Shown: positions 48,932 through 57,571, numbered from the stretch's first letter. The stretch is 64,000 nucleotides of DNA from Pseudothauera rhizosphaerae (GCF_004801305.1 NZ_SSOD01000005.1:124001-188000); one strand, 5' to 3'. Notes: generated by a model from the sequence alone, not told the origin. Made by a program: numbers and translations.

Positions 48932-50275
48932 CTACCGGCCGGGCGGTACCCAGGGCTTCAGCCCCAGGTGCTCGCGCAGCGTCGTGCCCGTGTATTCCCG
49001 GCGGAAACGGCCCCGTTTCTGCAGTTCGGGCACCAGGTGGTCGGCCACCGCTTCGAGGCCGCTCGTCTGCACGTCGATGTTCAGGTTGAAGCCGTCGGCG
49101 GCGCCGTTGTCGACCCACTCCAGGATGTCGTCCGCCACCTGCTCGGGCGTGCCGACCACGGTCCGGTGGCCGCCGGTGAGGTTGCTGTACAGCACGTTGC
49201 GGGTGGTGAAGCCCTGCGCCTTCGCTTCGTCGATGACGATCTGGCGGTGCCAGCGCGCGGCGAGCGGCACCCTGGCGGCGGCCGCCTCGATCTTGTCGTA
49301 GGGCAAAGGCTTGTCCAGCTCGAAATCGGCGGGCTGCAATTCGAACTGGCTGGCCAGCACTTCCAGCAGGTAGCGGGTGTCCAGTTGTTCGTCCAGATCC
49401 TTCTTGCGCCGCTTCGCTTCCGCCTCGGTGCCGCCGAGAATGGGAAAGAGGCCGGGGACCACGAGAAACTGCGACACGTCGCGGCCGAAGGACCTGGCGA
49501 GCGCCTTGGCATCCGTGTAGAACGCCCGGCCGCTCTCCAGCGTGCGCTGTCCGGTGAACAGCGCATCGGCGTAACGCGCGCCGAAGGCCTTGCTCTCGGC
49601 GGATTGCCCGGCCTGGAAGATCACCGGGCGCTGCGCGCCGGTCGGCGTCTGCAGCACGCCGCTGGAGCTGAAATGCTCGCCCTTGTAGTCGATGGGGCGC
49701 AGGCGGTTCCTATCCACGAAGACATGGTTCGCGGCGTCCGCCACCACGGCCTCGGCGGGCAGGGAATCCCAAAGCCGGGTCACGATCTCGGTGAATTCGC
49801 TGGCGCGCCGGTAGCGTTCTTCCTGCTCGAAGCCCTGTTCCAGCCCGAAGGTCCTGAGTACCGCCGGCGCCTGGCTGGTGGTGATGTTCCACGCGGCGCG
49901 GCCCTTGCTCACGTGGTTGATGGAGGCGATCTGCCGGGCCACGGTGTAGGGATGGCCGAACAGGCTGGTAGTGGTGGAAACGAGGCCGATGTGCCGCGTC
50001 GCCTGGCTCAGGGCGGAATGCAGCACGATGGGGTCGAGGGCGCGCCACGGGCGTTGGAACGGCTCGTCCCACGGGTAGGCGCTGCCCAGCGCGCCGACGT
50101 TGTCGGCCAGGAAAAGAGCGTCGAGCTTGCCGCGCTCGGCGACCCGGGCGATCTCGATGAAACGGTCGATGTCGGTGGACAGGGTTCGGGGGTCGGGCAG
50201 GGTTTTCCACGCGGCGTCGTGACGGCCGGATGCCAGCACGTTTACCCCCAGGACGATTTCCTTGCGGGAGGACAT
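48932..50275 (-). CDS. NtaA/SnaA/DszA-family FMN-dependent monooxygenase
   Basis: A 447-residue two-component flavin monooxygenase of the bacterial luciferase superfamily. Features: LGVNVLASGRHDAAWK at the start, LDALFLADNVG, HPYTVARQIASINHVSKGRAAWNI and PVIFQAGQSAESKAFGARYADALF. Relatives oxidise nitrilotriacetate, dibenzothiophene sulfone or alkyl sulfones and need a separate FMN reductase, which is not nearby. It lies between an SsuABC-like importer and a peptide-type importer, which suggests an organosulfur (or related) substrate taken up by one of them. Confidence 0.85.
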   Translation of the reverse strand: MSSRKEIVLGVNVLASGRHDAAWKTLPDPRTLSTDIDRFIEIARVAERGKLDALFLADNVGALGSAYPWDEPFQRPWRALDPIVLHSALSQATRHIGLVSTTTSLFGHPYTVARQIASINHVSKGRAAWNITTSQAPAVLRTFGLEQGFEQEERYRRASEFTEIVTRLWDSLPAEAVVADAANHVFVDRNRLRPIDYKGEHFSSSGVLQTPTGAQRPVIFQAGQSAESKAFGARYADALFTGQRTLESGRAFYTDAKALARSFGRDVSQFLVVPGLFPILGGTEAEAKRRKKDLDEQLDTRYLLEVLASQFELQPADFELDKPLPYDKIEAAAARVPLAARWHRQIVIDEAKAQGFTTRNVLYSNLTGGHRTVVGTPEQVADDILEWVDNGAADGFNLNIDVQTSGLEAVADHLVPELQKRGRFRREYTGTTLREHLGLKPWVPPGR

Positions 50276-50309
50276 GGGTCGGGTTCTCCAATGGACGATT
50301 GGGAGGAGT

Positions 50310-50335
50310 GCCCTCCGATGCATGGATCGGAGGGC
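50310..50335. terminator. Hairpin between the SsuA-like and monooxygenase genes
   Basis: GCCCTCCGAT (50310-50319) pairs perfectly with ATCGGAGGGC (50326-50335) around a 6-base loop. In the gene direction (minus) no T-run follows, so it may be an attenuator, a processing site or a 3' end stabiliser rather than a true terminator. On the plus strand it is followed by CTCGGCTTTT. Confidence 0.5.
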
Positions 50336-50371
50336 CTCGGCTTTTCTCTGGGGGATATGGAAGGAATTCGT

Positions 50372-50393
50372 CATTCCCGTGGCAGCGGGAATG
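50372..50393. repeat. Short REP-like hairpin CATTCCCG/CGGGAATG
   Basis: CATTCCCG (50372-50379) and CGGGAATG (50386-50393) form a perfect 8-base inverted repeat around TGGCAG. It resembles the small ATTCCC-GGGAAT palindromes found in many betaproteobacterial intergenic regions. It lies in the same gap as the hairpin at 50310. Confidence 0.5.
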
Positions 50394-50425
50394 GCGTTGG
50401 GAAAGTGTCCGCGAACTCTTCCTGC

Positions 50426-51442
50426 CTACGGCCTGATGGAGTACTCGGCCACCCTGGCATGCTTGGGCAGCACCTTGCGTTCGGACAGCCAGTCGGCGGC
50501 GCGCTGGAAATCGCCGAGGAACTGCGCGTCGTCCGCTTCGTAGAAACGATGCAGCCGCTTCAGGCCGACGAGATGGTCGCGCACGCCGTCGCTGTACTTG
50601 CCCGCTTTCTGGGCGATGATCTCGGATTCCAGCAGGTTCTCGTTCGCCCATTTGCCCTCGGCGGCATAGGCGTCGATCACGGCGCGCACCAGCGCGGAAT
50701 TCTCCGTGACGAACTTTCTCGACGAGACGAGCGTGCCGAAATCGATGTAGAAAGGCAGGTCGGCGCCTTCGAAGAAGATGTCCTTGCCGCCGAACTGTTC
50801 GCGGGCGATGTCCACGCCGGGCGACCACATCGACCAGGCATCCACCTTGCCCTGGCCGAAGGCGGGCGCGGCATCGGGCGGGTTCAGGTAGACGAACTGC
50901 ACCTGGTCGCGGCTCAGTCCGTTCTTCTCCAGTGCCGCCACGACCAGGAATTCCCCCAGGCCGGAGCGGTTGACGGCGATCTTCTTCCCCACCAGATCGT
51001 GGACGGTATCGATGCCGGAGTTCTTCTTCACCAGGATGGCCGTGCTGCGCGGATGCTGGACGTTGTACTGGACGAACACCAGCGGCGAGCCGGCCAGGAT
51101 GGCGGCCAGGGCCGGCGTGGTGCTGCCGTAGAAGGCGAAATCGGCGCTGCCGCCGACCACGGCCTGGAGCGTGGGGGCGTGGTTGGGGAAAGGACCGATC
51201 CATTCGGCCTTGATGCCCTGCGCCGCCAGCGTCTTTTCGAACACGCCGCGTTCCTTGGCCAGCAGGGACAGCGCGCCGCTCGGTCCCCAGGTGAGGCGCA
51301 CGGTATCGGTGTTGCGCGTGGCCGCCCTTGCCGCCAGCGCGCCTTGCGGCAGTCCGAGCAGTCCTGTGGCAGCGCCGCCGAGCAGCAGTCCGGTGCCCTG
51401 GATCAGTTTGCGGCGCGAAGGGTTGATGCGGTCCCGGGTCAT
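50426..51442 (-). CDS. Sulfonate/nitrate/taurine-type ABC transporter binding protein (SsuA-like)
   Basis: A 338-residue periplasmic binding protein with a twin-arginine-like signal (SRRKLIQG) and the NMT1/SsuA fold: TVRLTWGPSGALSLLAKERGVFEKTLAAQGIKAEWIGPFPNHAPTL-type start, GGSADFAFYGSTTPALAAILAG, and DLVGKKIAVNRSGLGEFLVVAALEKNGL. Members bind alkanesulfonates, taurine or sulfate esters. The SsuB-like ATPase gene ends 33 bases upstream. Confidence 0.87.
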   Translation of the reverse strand: MTRDRINPSRRKLIQGTGLLLGGAATGLLGLPQGALAARAATRNTDTVRLTWGPSGALSLLAKERGVFEKTLAAQGIKAEWIGPFPNHAPTLQAVVGGSADFAFYGSTTPALAAILAGSPLVFVQYNVQHPRSTAILVKKNSGIDTVHDLVGKKIAVNRSGLGEFLVVAALEKNGLSRDQVQFVYLNPPDAAPAFGQGKVDAWSMWSPGVDIAREQFGGKDIFFEGADLPFYIDFGTLVSSRKFVTENSALVRAVIDAYAAEGKWANENLLESEIIAQKAGKYSDGVRDHLVGLKRLHRFYEADDAQFLGDFQRAADWLSERKVLPKHARVAEYSIRP

Positions 51443-51475
51443 GCTTTTCTCCTGTTCGGAATAGACAATGAAGAC

Positions 51476-52192
51476 TCAGACATGGGCGGCGTCCGGCACG
51501 TCCACGCCCAGTTCGTGCAGCAGCCGGGCGCGCAAGGGACCGCGCCCGGCTTCCGTTTCCCTGGCCACGTCCAGGGAAATGGCAATCTTCCCGCTGCGCA
51601 TCACCAGGATGCGGTCGGCGATGGCGATGGCCTCGTCCACGTCGTGGGTCACCAGCAGCACGCCGGGATGGTGGCGTGCCACCAGTTCGCGGATCAGCAC
51701 GTGCATCTTGATGCGGGTGAGCGCGTCCAGCGCCGCGAAGGGCTCGTCCAGCAGCAGCAGTCCGGGCTCGCGCACCAGCGCCCGGGCGAGCGCCACCCGT
51801 TGCGCCTGGCCGCCGGAGAGATTGAGGGGCCAGTCGTTCTCGCGTCCCGCCAGTCCCACTTCGCCCAGCGCGTTCTGGGCCAGCACCCGGCCGGTGGCCG
51901 TGTTCATGCCCAGCGCCACGTTTTCCCACAGGGGCAGCCAGGCCATCAGGCGGTGTTCCTGGAAGACCACCGCGATCTCGCCGGTGCTCTCTATCGTTCC
52001 GTCGTCCGCTTCGTCGAGGCCGGCGAGCGCCCGCAGCAGCGTGGTCTTGCCGCAGCCGCTCTCGCCCAGCAGGGCGACGAACTCGCCGGTTCCGATCGCC
52101 AGATCGAGTCCGTCGATCACCACGCGCTCGCCGTACTGGCGGCGCAGGCCGCGTACCACGACGGCGTGACTGTTGGGAGAGAACTCGCCCAT
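51476..52192 (-). CDS. SsuB/TauB-like ABC transporter ATPase
   Basis: A 238-residue ATPase with Walker A GESGCGKTT, VVFQEHRLMAWLPLWENVALG (typical SsuB Q-loop), signature LSGGQAQRVALARAL, Walker B LLLLDEPFAALD and H-loop VTHDVDEA. The start overlaps the SsuC-like stop by one base, so the two genes are coupled. Confidence 0.92.
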   Translation of the reverse strand: MGEFSPNSHAVVVRGLRRQYGERVVIDGLDLAIGTGEFVALLGESGCGKTTLLRALAGLDEADDGTIESTGEIAVVFQEHRLMAWLPLWENVALGMNTATGRVLAQNALGEVGLAGRENDWPLNLSGGQAQRVALARALVREPGLLLLDEPFAALDALTRIKMHVLIRELVARHHPGVLLVTHDVDEAIAIADRILVMRSGKIAISLDVARETEAGRGPLRARLLHELGVDVPDAAHV

Positions 52193-53097
52193 CAGCGCTT
52201 CCCTTTCGCGTAATTGGGATGCCAGGCAAGGAGACGGCGCTCCAGCCAGCGGGCGAGGCTGTCGCCCAGCGCGCCGAACGCGGCATAGATGATCAGGGTC
52301 AGGACGATGACGTCGGTCTTGAGAAACTCCCGCGCATCCATGACCAGGAAGCCGATGCCCTTGTCGGCGGCAATGAGCTCCGCGATCACCAGTGCCATGC
52401 AGGCCGTGCCGAGCGCGTAGCGCACGCCGGTCAGGATGGAGGGCATGGCGCCGGGCAGGATGATCCTGGAAATCTTTCCCCACACGCTCAGCCCGGTGAC
52501 CTTGGCGACTTCCAGCAGCTTCGGATCGACCTGGCGGATGCCCAGCATGGTGTTGATGTAGATGGGAAACACCACCGCCAGCGTGACGAGGAAAATCCTG
52601 CCGCCTTCATCGACGCCGAACCAGATGATGACGAGCGGCAGCAGGGCGAGAAAGGGAATGGCGCGGACCATCTGCAGGGAACGGTCCAGCACCGCCTCGG
52701 CGAGACGGGAAAAGCCCACCAGCACCCCCAGGGAGAATCCGAGGGCGCTGCCGAGGATGAAACCCGCCAGGGCCCGCAGCAGACTCGCGCCCAGGTGGAT
52801 GAAGAGATCGCCGTCCTGCGCCAGTTCCCAAGTGGTCCTGGCGACGACGCTGGGGGCGGACAGAATCTGCGGTGCGATGTAGCCGAGGCGGGAGAGAAAC
52901 TCCCATGCCGCGACGACCGTTATCGGCACGAGCCATGAAATGAGGAAGAACGCCCGCTCGCCCAGCACCTTGTTCCGGGTGCACGGCGCAGGGTGCCGGG
53001 ACTTGCGGGCCGCAGCCGTGCCCTGAGGCGCGGAGGGGGCTTCGGCTTCGGCCAGATCGTTGAAAGCGCCGGCAGCCAGCGTGCCTGTCGTTTTCAT
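52192..53097 (-). CDS. SsuC/TauC-like ABC transporter permease
   Basis: A 301-residue permease with an unusually long hydrophilic N-terminal extension (about 45 residues) before the membrane domain. The EAA loop reads EVAKVTGLSVWGKISRIILPGAMPSILTGVRYALGTACMALV-type sequence (IRQVDPKLLEVAKVTG). It is the first gene of the ssuCBA-like set; four ATATG motifs lie upstream. Confidence 0.9.
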   Translation of the reverse strand: MKTTGTLAAGAFNDLAEAEAPSAPQGTAAARKSRHPAPCTRNKVLGERAFFLISWLVPITVVAAWEFLSRLGYIAPQILSAPSVVARTTWELAQDGDLFIHLGASLLRALAGFILGSALGFSLGVLVGFSRLAEAVLDRSLQMVRAIPFLALLPLVIIWFGVDEGGRIFLVTLAVVFPIYINTMLGIRQVDPKLLEVAKVTGLSVWGKISRIILPGAMPSILTGVRYALGTACMALVIAELIAADKGIGFLVMDAREFLKTDVIVLTLIIYAAFGALGDSLARWLERRLLAWHPNYAKGKR

Positions 53098-53168
53098 GCT
53101 GCATGCTCTCGATTCAGCGGGCGGGCATGCAGTCTCTTATGGCAAAAGTCGGCGATGCAAAAACAAAG

Positions 53169-53340
53169 TTCTTATATGCATAGCAGCCCGGGCATTCATA
53201 TGCTTAGCAGGCCGATGGGGAACTCGGTATTTCAAGGAATCGGCCTTTTTTTCGGCCGGCCGTGAACGGTTTCGGAGTCTCCGTTTTTCAACAACGAATT
53301 TCTTATATGTACAGCGAGCCGGTTTTCATATGCTTAGCGG
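53169..53340. promoter_or_regulatory. Four iterated ATATG-motif sites upstream of the SsuCBA-like genes
   Basis: In an AT-rich island the motif TTATATGCATAGC and close relatives occur four times in two pairs: ATATG at 53174-53178 and 53198-53202 (24 apart), and at 53305-53309 and 53328-53332 (23 apart). The pairs share the same order: TTCTTATATG, about 14 other bases, then TCATATGCTTAGC. Read towards the genes the element is GCTAWGCATATRARAA. Repeated sites with this spacing suggest a dimeric or oligomeric regulator. A sulfur-starvation regulator such as a CysB/SsuR homologue is a reasonable guess only from the neighbouring genes. Nothing coding was seen in the 276-base gap. Confidence 0.6.
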
Positions 53341-53373
53341 CTGGCGAGAAAACCGGCATTGCATGCACGGGGT

Positions 53374-53901
53374 TCAGGCGGTCTTGCGGTAGTCGTACAG
53401 ATACTCGTCCAGCGGCACGTCGAGCAGGTTGTTGAACAGGTTGTTGGCCACCATCAGCCCGCCGAAGGCGATCAGCAGCACCAGGGTGCGGGTGTCGTGG
53501 CGTTCGGCCAGGCGGCGCCAGGCGTCCGCGTCCACGCCGTGGCCGTTGGCGAGGAAGGTGCGGGCCAGCGACTGCAGCAACTGCTCCTCCTCGGTGGGCA
53601 CGAACGCCTCGGGCGGGATGCCCTTGTCGATGAGCAGGCGGCGGAAGAAGGTGGAGCACACCAGGCAGTCGGTGCCCGCCGAGATGGTGTGGCAGAAGAT
53701 CCACACCGCGCGCTCGCCGAAGGCGGGGATCAGCAGGTCGCGCAGCTTGTACCACTCGATGTAGGCGTCGAAGGCTTCGGGGGCGTGCAGCAGGGTGCGC
53801 TGCATGTTGGTGACGCGCCCGTCGCGGGCGATCTTGGCGTCGTAGGAGACTTGCTGGCGCGGCGTCAGCGCGTCCGGGGAGAGGGGTTCGATGAGTTGCA
53901 T
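53374..53901 (-). CDS. AhpD/carboxymuconolactone decarboxylase-like protein
   Basis: A 175-residue all-helical protein of the CMD/AhpD superfamily. A CxxC pair is present (Cys79 and Cys82 in GTDCLVCSTFF) within the usual helix, but the His that normally follows four residues later is replaced by aromatic residues, so classical AhpD proton relay is doubtful. It is the last gene of a minus-strand operon with an amino-acid-type ABC importer and an FAD oxidoreductase. Confidence 0.78.
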   Translation of the reverse strand: MQLIEPLSPDALTPRQQVSYDAKIARDGRVTNMQRTLLHAPEAFDAYIEWYKLRDLLIPAFGERAVWIFCHTISAGTDCLVCSTFFRRLLIDKGIPPEAFVPTEEEQLLQSLARTFLANGHGVDADAWRRLAERHDTRTLVLLIAFGGLMVANNLFNNLLDVPLDEYLYDYRKTA

Positions 53902-53933
53902 GGCTGGACCTCCGATGGAAGGGAAAACGGCCG

Positions 53934-54689
53934 CTACAGCACCTTGGCCAGAAAGGCCTGGGTGCGCGGGTCGTGGGGGCGGTTGAAGAAGTCGGCGGCC
54001 GGGGCGTGTTCGACGATCAGCCCGGCGTCGGTGAAATAGACGTGGTCGGCCACCTCGCGGGCGAAGCCCATCTCGTGGGTGACCAGCACGCAGGTCATGC
54101 CCTCGGCGGCCAGTTCGCGGATGGTCACCAGCACCTCGCTGACCGTTTCCGGGTCCAGCGCGGCGGTGACCTCGTCGAACAGCATCACTTCCGGGCGCAT
54201 CGCCAGGCTGCGCGCGATGGCCACGCGCTGCTGCTGGCCGCCGGAGAGTTCGCCGGGGTAGGCGTCCTCCTTGCCCTGCAGGCGCACCTTGGCGATCAGC
54301 GCGCGGGCGCGGGCCTCGACCTCGGCGCGCGGTTCGCGCAGCACGTGCAGCGGCGCCATCATGATGTTCTTCAGCACGGTCTTGTGCGGGAACAGGTTGT
54401 ACTGCTGGAACACCATGCCCACCTTGCGCCGCAGGGCCAGGCGGTCGGTGGCGGGGTCGTGCACGTCCAGGCCGTCCACGTGGATGCTGCCGCCGTCGAT
54501 GCGGGCCAGGCCGTTGATGCAGCGCAGCAGGGTGGATTTGCCGGAGCCGGAAGGGCCGATGATGCACACCACCTCGCCGCGGGCCACGTCGAGGCAGACG
54601 CCGCGCAGCACCTCCACGCCGTTGAAGGATTTGCGCACCTCGCGGCAGCGGATCAGCGGGGGGCGGCGCGTGGCCGCGGATGGATTCAT
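53934..54689 (-). CDS. Polar amino acid ABC transporter ATPase (GlnQ-like)
   Basis: A 251-residue ATPase with Walker A GPSGSGKST, VGMVFQQYNLFPHKTVLKNIMMAPLHV, signature LSGGQQQRVAIARSLAM and Walker B MLFDEVTAALDPE, all typical of the PAAT family. It overlaps the upstream permease gene by four bases. Confidence 0.94.
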   Translation of the reverse strand: MNPSAATRRPPLIRCREVRKSFNGVEVLRGVCLDVARGEVVCIIGPSGSGKSTLLRCINGLARIDGGSIHVDGLDVHDPATDRLALRRKVGMVFQQYNLFPHKTVLKNIMMAPLHVLREPRAEVEARARALIAKVRLQGKEDAYPGELSGGQQQRVAIARSLAMRPEVMLFDEVTAALDPETVSEVLVTIRELAAEGMTCVLVTHEMGFAREVADHVYFTDAGLIVEHAPAADFFNRPHDPRTQAFLAKVL

Positions 54690-55441
54690 GGCAGGCTGGG
54701 CGCCGGCCTGCGTTCGAGCAGGCGGGTGAGGCGCGCGATGGGGTAGCAGTAGGCGAAGAACCACAGCAGCAGGTAGCCGTATACCGGCAGCAGCAGGTCG
54801 TGGCGGTCCTGGTTGGCGAGCAGTTCGCCGGCCACGGACATCACCTCGTGCACGCCGACGATGTTGCACAGGGGGGTGGACACCACCACCAGCGCGTACA
54901 GATTCATCCAGCTCGGCAGCATGCGCCGCAGGCACTGGGGCAGCACGATCAGCCACACCGTCTGGCGGCGGCTGAAGCCCAGGGATTCGGCGGATTCCCA
55001 CTGCCCGGGTGGAATGGACTGCACCGCGCCGCGCACGATCTCCGAGACGTTGGCCGCCGCGCCGATGGCGATGCCCAGGATGGCCTTGGCCCAGTCCGGA
55101 AAGGGCAGCGCGACGCCGAACAGGCGCAGCTGGAAGGGCAGCAACAGCATGCAGTAGAACAGCACCACCAGCCACGGCGCGTTGCGGAAGAAATGGGTGA
55201 GGAAATGGCAGGCGCGCCGCCACGGCGCGAGGCCCGACAACTGCCCCAGGCCGACCGCCAGGCCGAGCAGGCTGGCGAGCAGCATGGCGGCCACGCTGAT
55301 CAGCACGTTCATCAGGAAGCCGGAGGCGATCGCCGGCGTCCATTGCCACAGCAGCAGCCAGGCCGGCGCGGCGCCGTCGGCCGCCGCGGCGGTGCCGGGG
55401 AGCAGCGCGGCCGGCAGGACGAATGCCCGCGCGCTCAGCAT
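54686..55441 (-). CDS. Amino acid ABC transporter permease (HisM/GlnP-type) 1
   Basis: A 251-residue permease with the PAAT features THFFRNAPWLVVLFYCMLLLP, AANVSEIVRGAVQSIPPGQWESAESLGFSRRQTVWLIVLPQCLRRMLPSW and five membrane segments. The predicted start MLSARAFVLPAALLPGTAAAAD looks like a signal peptide, unusual for this family. It overlaps the next permease gene upstream by seven bases. Confidence 0.9.
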   Translation of the reverse strand: MLSARAFVLPAALLPGTAAAADGAAPAWLLLWQWTPAIASGFLMNVLISVAAMLLASLLGLAVGLGQLSGLAPWRRACHFLTHFFRNAPWLVVLFYCMLLLPFQLRLFGVALPFPDWAKAILGIAIGAAANVSEIVRGAVQSIPPGQWESAESLGFSRRQTVWLIVLPQCLRRMLPSWMNLYALVVVSTPLCNIVGVHEVMSVAGELLANQDRHDLLLPVYGYLLLWFFAYCYPIARLTRLLERRPAPSLP

Positions 55442-56181
55442 CCCAGCCCCGGCACGCGCAGGCGGCGCTCGATGCGCGCCATCAGCGCGTTGAAGCCGCT
55501 CACCAGCAGCACGTAGGACACCAGCACCACGTTCATCATCTCCGGCACGTTCAGCGCGTCGGACCAGATCTGGTTGCTCACGTAGAGGATTTCCGGCACG
55601 GCGATGGCGTAGGCCACGCTGGTCATCTTGATCAGGTTCACCAGGTTGTTGCTCAGCGCCGGAAAGCTGATGCGCAGCGCCAGCGGCAGCACCACGTACA
55701 GGTAGGCGCCCAGGCGGGTGTAGCCCAGGCTTTCGGCCGCTTCCTCGGTCTGGCGCGGCACGGCGTCGATGCCGGCGCGGAAGGTCTCGGTGTTGAAGGC
55801 GCCGGTGTAGAACGAGAAGCACACCACCGCCCAGGTGAAACCGCTGATCAGCGGTTCCGCCTGGCCGTGGGCGTTGTGCGCGGCGATGTAGGGGCCGAGG
55901 CCGAAGAACAGGAAATACAGCTGGATCATCGACGGCGTGTTGCGCACGAGTTCCACGTAGGCATTCACCAGCGCGCGCACGCAGCGCCAGCGCGAGCCTT
56001 GCAGCCAGGCGCCGACGGCGCCGATGAGCACGCTGGCGACGATGCACAGGGCCGCCATCTCCACGGTCAGCAGCACGCCGCGGAAGAAGCGCGCGGCGTC
56101 GAAGGGGTCGTAGAACACCACCAGGTTGATGCCGGTGCGCTCGTGCAGGTCGGCGAACCACCGCGCCAGCGCCTCCATCAT
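55435..56181 (-). CDS. Amino acid ABC transporter permease (HisQ-type) 2
   Basis: A 248-residue permease with YVELVRNTPSMIQLYFLFFGLGP, GAFNTETFRAGIDAVPRQTEEAAESLGYTRLGAYLYVVLPLALRISFPAL and the NLVNLIKMTSVAYAIAVPEI loop, standard for the PAAT class. The start (two consecutive ATG codons) overlaps the end of the FAD oxidoreductase gene. Confidence 0.92.
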   Translation of the reverse strand: MMEALARWFADLHERTGINLVVFYDPFDAARFFRGVLLTVEMAALCIVASVLIGAVGAWLQGSRWRCVRALVNAYVELVRNTPSMIQLYFLFFGLGPYIAAHNAHGQAEPLISGFTWAVVCFSFYTGAFNTETFRAGIDAVPRQTEEAAESLGYTRLGAYLYVVLPLALRISFPALSNNLVNLIKMTSVAYAIAVPEILYVSNQIWSDALNVPEMMNVVLVSYVLLVSGFNALMARIERRLRVPGLGC

Positions 56182-57491
56182 CGCCGCGGCGTCTCCAGCG
56201 CGTCGCGCAGGCGGTAGTACTGGTACACGGCGCCCACGCCCAGCGCACGCAGGGCGTGGCCGGGAATGGGGCGCAGGGGCTGGAAGGGCATCGCCAGCTC
56301 GTCCGCCGGCCGGCCGCCGAGGAAGGCAGCGAGTTCGCGCCCGAACACCGTGCCCAGGCCCAGCCCGCGCCCGTTGCAGCCCAGCACCGCGAACAGGCCG
56401 GGCTCCGGTTCGTGCAGCTTCCAGGCGCTTTCCCGGTTCATCGCCATCCAGCCGCTCCACCAGTAGTCCACCGCCACCACGCCTTCCAGTTGCGGGAAGA
56501 GGGCGTGGATGCGCGCCAGGCTGGCGGCGATGCCGGGTTCCCGCTCGGCGCCGAACAGCGGCCCCTGGCCGCTGAAATGCAGGCGGCCGTCCGGATGGAG
56601 GCGCACGCCGGACATCAGCCGCCGGGTGTCGGTGAGGCCCTGCCCGCCGGGCAGGATGGCGCGCCGCAATTCCCCGGGCAGCGGTGCGGAGACGAACTGG
56701 TAGGCGCGCAGGGCGACGATGCTGCGCCACAGGTCGGCCCGCAGGCGGTCGCTGTAGCCGTTGGTGCACAACACCACGCGTTCGGCGCGGATTCGGCCGC
56801 CGCCGCACGCGGCCAGCCAGCCGCCGCCGTCGCGTTCCAGGGCCCGCACCCGCGTGCGTTCGTGGATCGCCGCGCCGGCGTCCGCCGCGGCGCGCGCCAG
56901 GCCGCGCGTGTAGGCGAGCGGGTCGATGGTGCCGGCGCGCGGGTCGAACACCGCGCCGCAATACACGCCGGGGCCGCTGCCGATCATCGCCGTGGTGCGT
57001 GGGGCGTCCAGCAGTTCCACGCGGTGGCCCAGGCGCGCCAGGTCGTCCACCCGCCGCGCCAGCCGTTCCAGCGCCCGCGGCGAGTGCGCGGCCTGCAGGC
57101 CGCCGCTGCGCACCGGCCGGGCGTCCATTCCATATTCGTCGACCAGGCCGAACACCAGGTCCGGCGCGGCGCGCGAGGCTTCAACGATGCGCGGGCCGTA
57201 GTGCGGCCCGTAGACCCGCAGGATCTCCGCCGGCTCCAGCCGGGTCGCCGCCGGCACGTGGCCCGAATTGCGCCCGGAGGCGCCCCAGCCCACGCAGTGC
57301 GCCTCGGCCACCCGCACGCGCTGGCCCTGCCGGGCCGCGTGCAGGGCCAGCGACAGGCCGGTGACGCCGCCGCCGACCACCAGCAGGTCGGCCTGGGCGT
57401 CGCCGTTCAGCGCCTCGCCGCCCGCATCGTCATCGGGACGGCCATAAGGGGTGCGCGGCAGGGCGGCGGCGTCTTGCGAGGGCAGGTACAT
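56178..57491 (-). CDS. FAD-dependent oxidoreductase (DAO family, PuuB/OrdL-like)
   Basis: A 437-residue flavoprotein with the FAD motif VVGGGVTGLSLALHAARQG (about 39-57), then CVGWGASGRNSGHV and a C-terminal GCNGRGLGLGTVFGRELA motif, the pattern of gamma-glutamylputrescine oxidase and other amine or amino-acid oxidases. It lies between the binding protein and permease genes of an amino-acid-type importer, so it probably oxidises the imported amine or amino acid. ATG57491 gives MYLPSQDAAALPRTPYG, as in PuuB-like proteins; an upstream in-frame start at 57524 is less likely. Confidence 0.88.
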   Translation of the reverse strand: MYLPSQDAAALPRTPYGRPDDDAGGEALNGDAQADLLVVGGGVTGLSLALHAARQGQRVRVAEAHCVGWGASGRNSGHVPAATRLEPAEILRVYGPHYGPRIVEASRAAPDLVFGLVDEYGMDARPVRSGGLQAAHSPRALERLARRVDDLARLGHRVELLDAPRTTAMIGSGPGVYCGAVFDPRAGTIDPLAYTRGLARAAADAGAAIHERTRVRALERDGGGWLAACGGGRIRAERVVLCTNGYSDRLRADLWRSIVALRAYQFVSAPLPGELRRAILPGGQGLTDTRRLMSGVRLHPDGRLHFSGQGPLFGAEREPGIAASLARIHALFPQLEGVVAVDYWWSGWMAMNRESAWKLHEPEPGLFAVLGCNGRGLGLGTVFGRELAAFLGGRPADELAMPFQPLRPIPGHALRALGVGAVYQYYRLRDALETPRR

Positions 57492-57548
57492 GTCAGTTGC
57501 TCCACCGCGCGTGGCGCGGCCCACGACGCATGAAACGTGGTGGTTTTG

Positions 57549-57571
57549 CTCCCTCTCCCCTTGCGGGGGAG
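57549..57571. repeat. C/G-rich REP-like hairpin
   Basis: CTCCCTCTCCCC is followed by a TTGC loop and GGGGGAGGGAG, giving an 11-base stem with one G-U pair. It is the widespread CTCTCCC-type palindrome of high-GC proteobacteria. A second small stem CCCCC-GTCA-GGGGG follows near 57595. The gap between the binding protein gene and the oxidoreductase gene (57492-57681) holds nothing else recognised. Confidence 0.55.

Noticed and set aside
53098-53373. CRISPR-like array because of repeated ATATG segments
   Set aside because: Only four short imperfect repeats with 23-24 base steps inside pairs and over 100 bases between pairs; no uniform repeats or spacers and no cas genes. Better explained as regulator sites.
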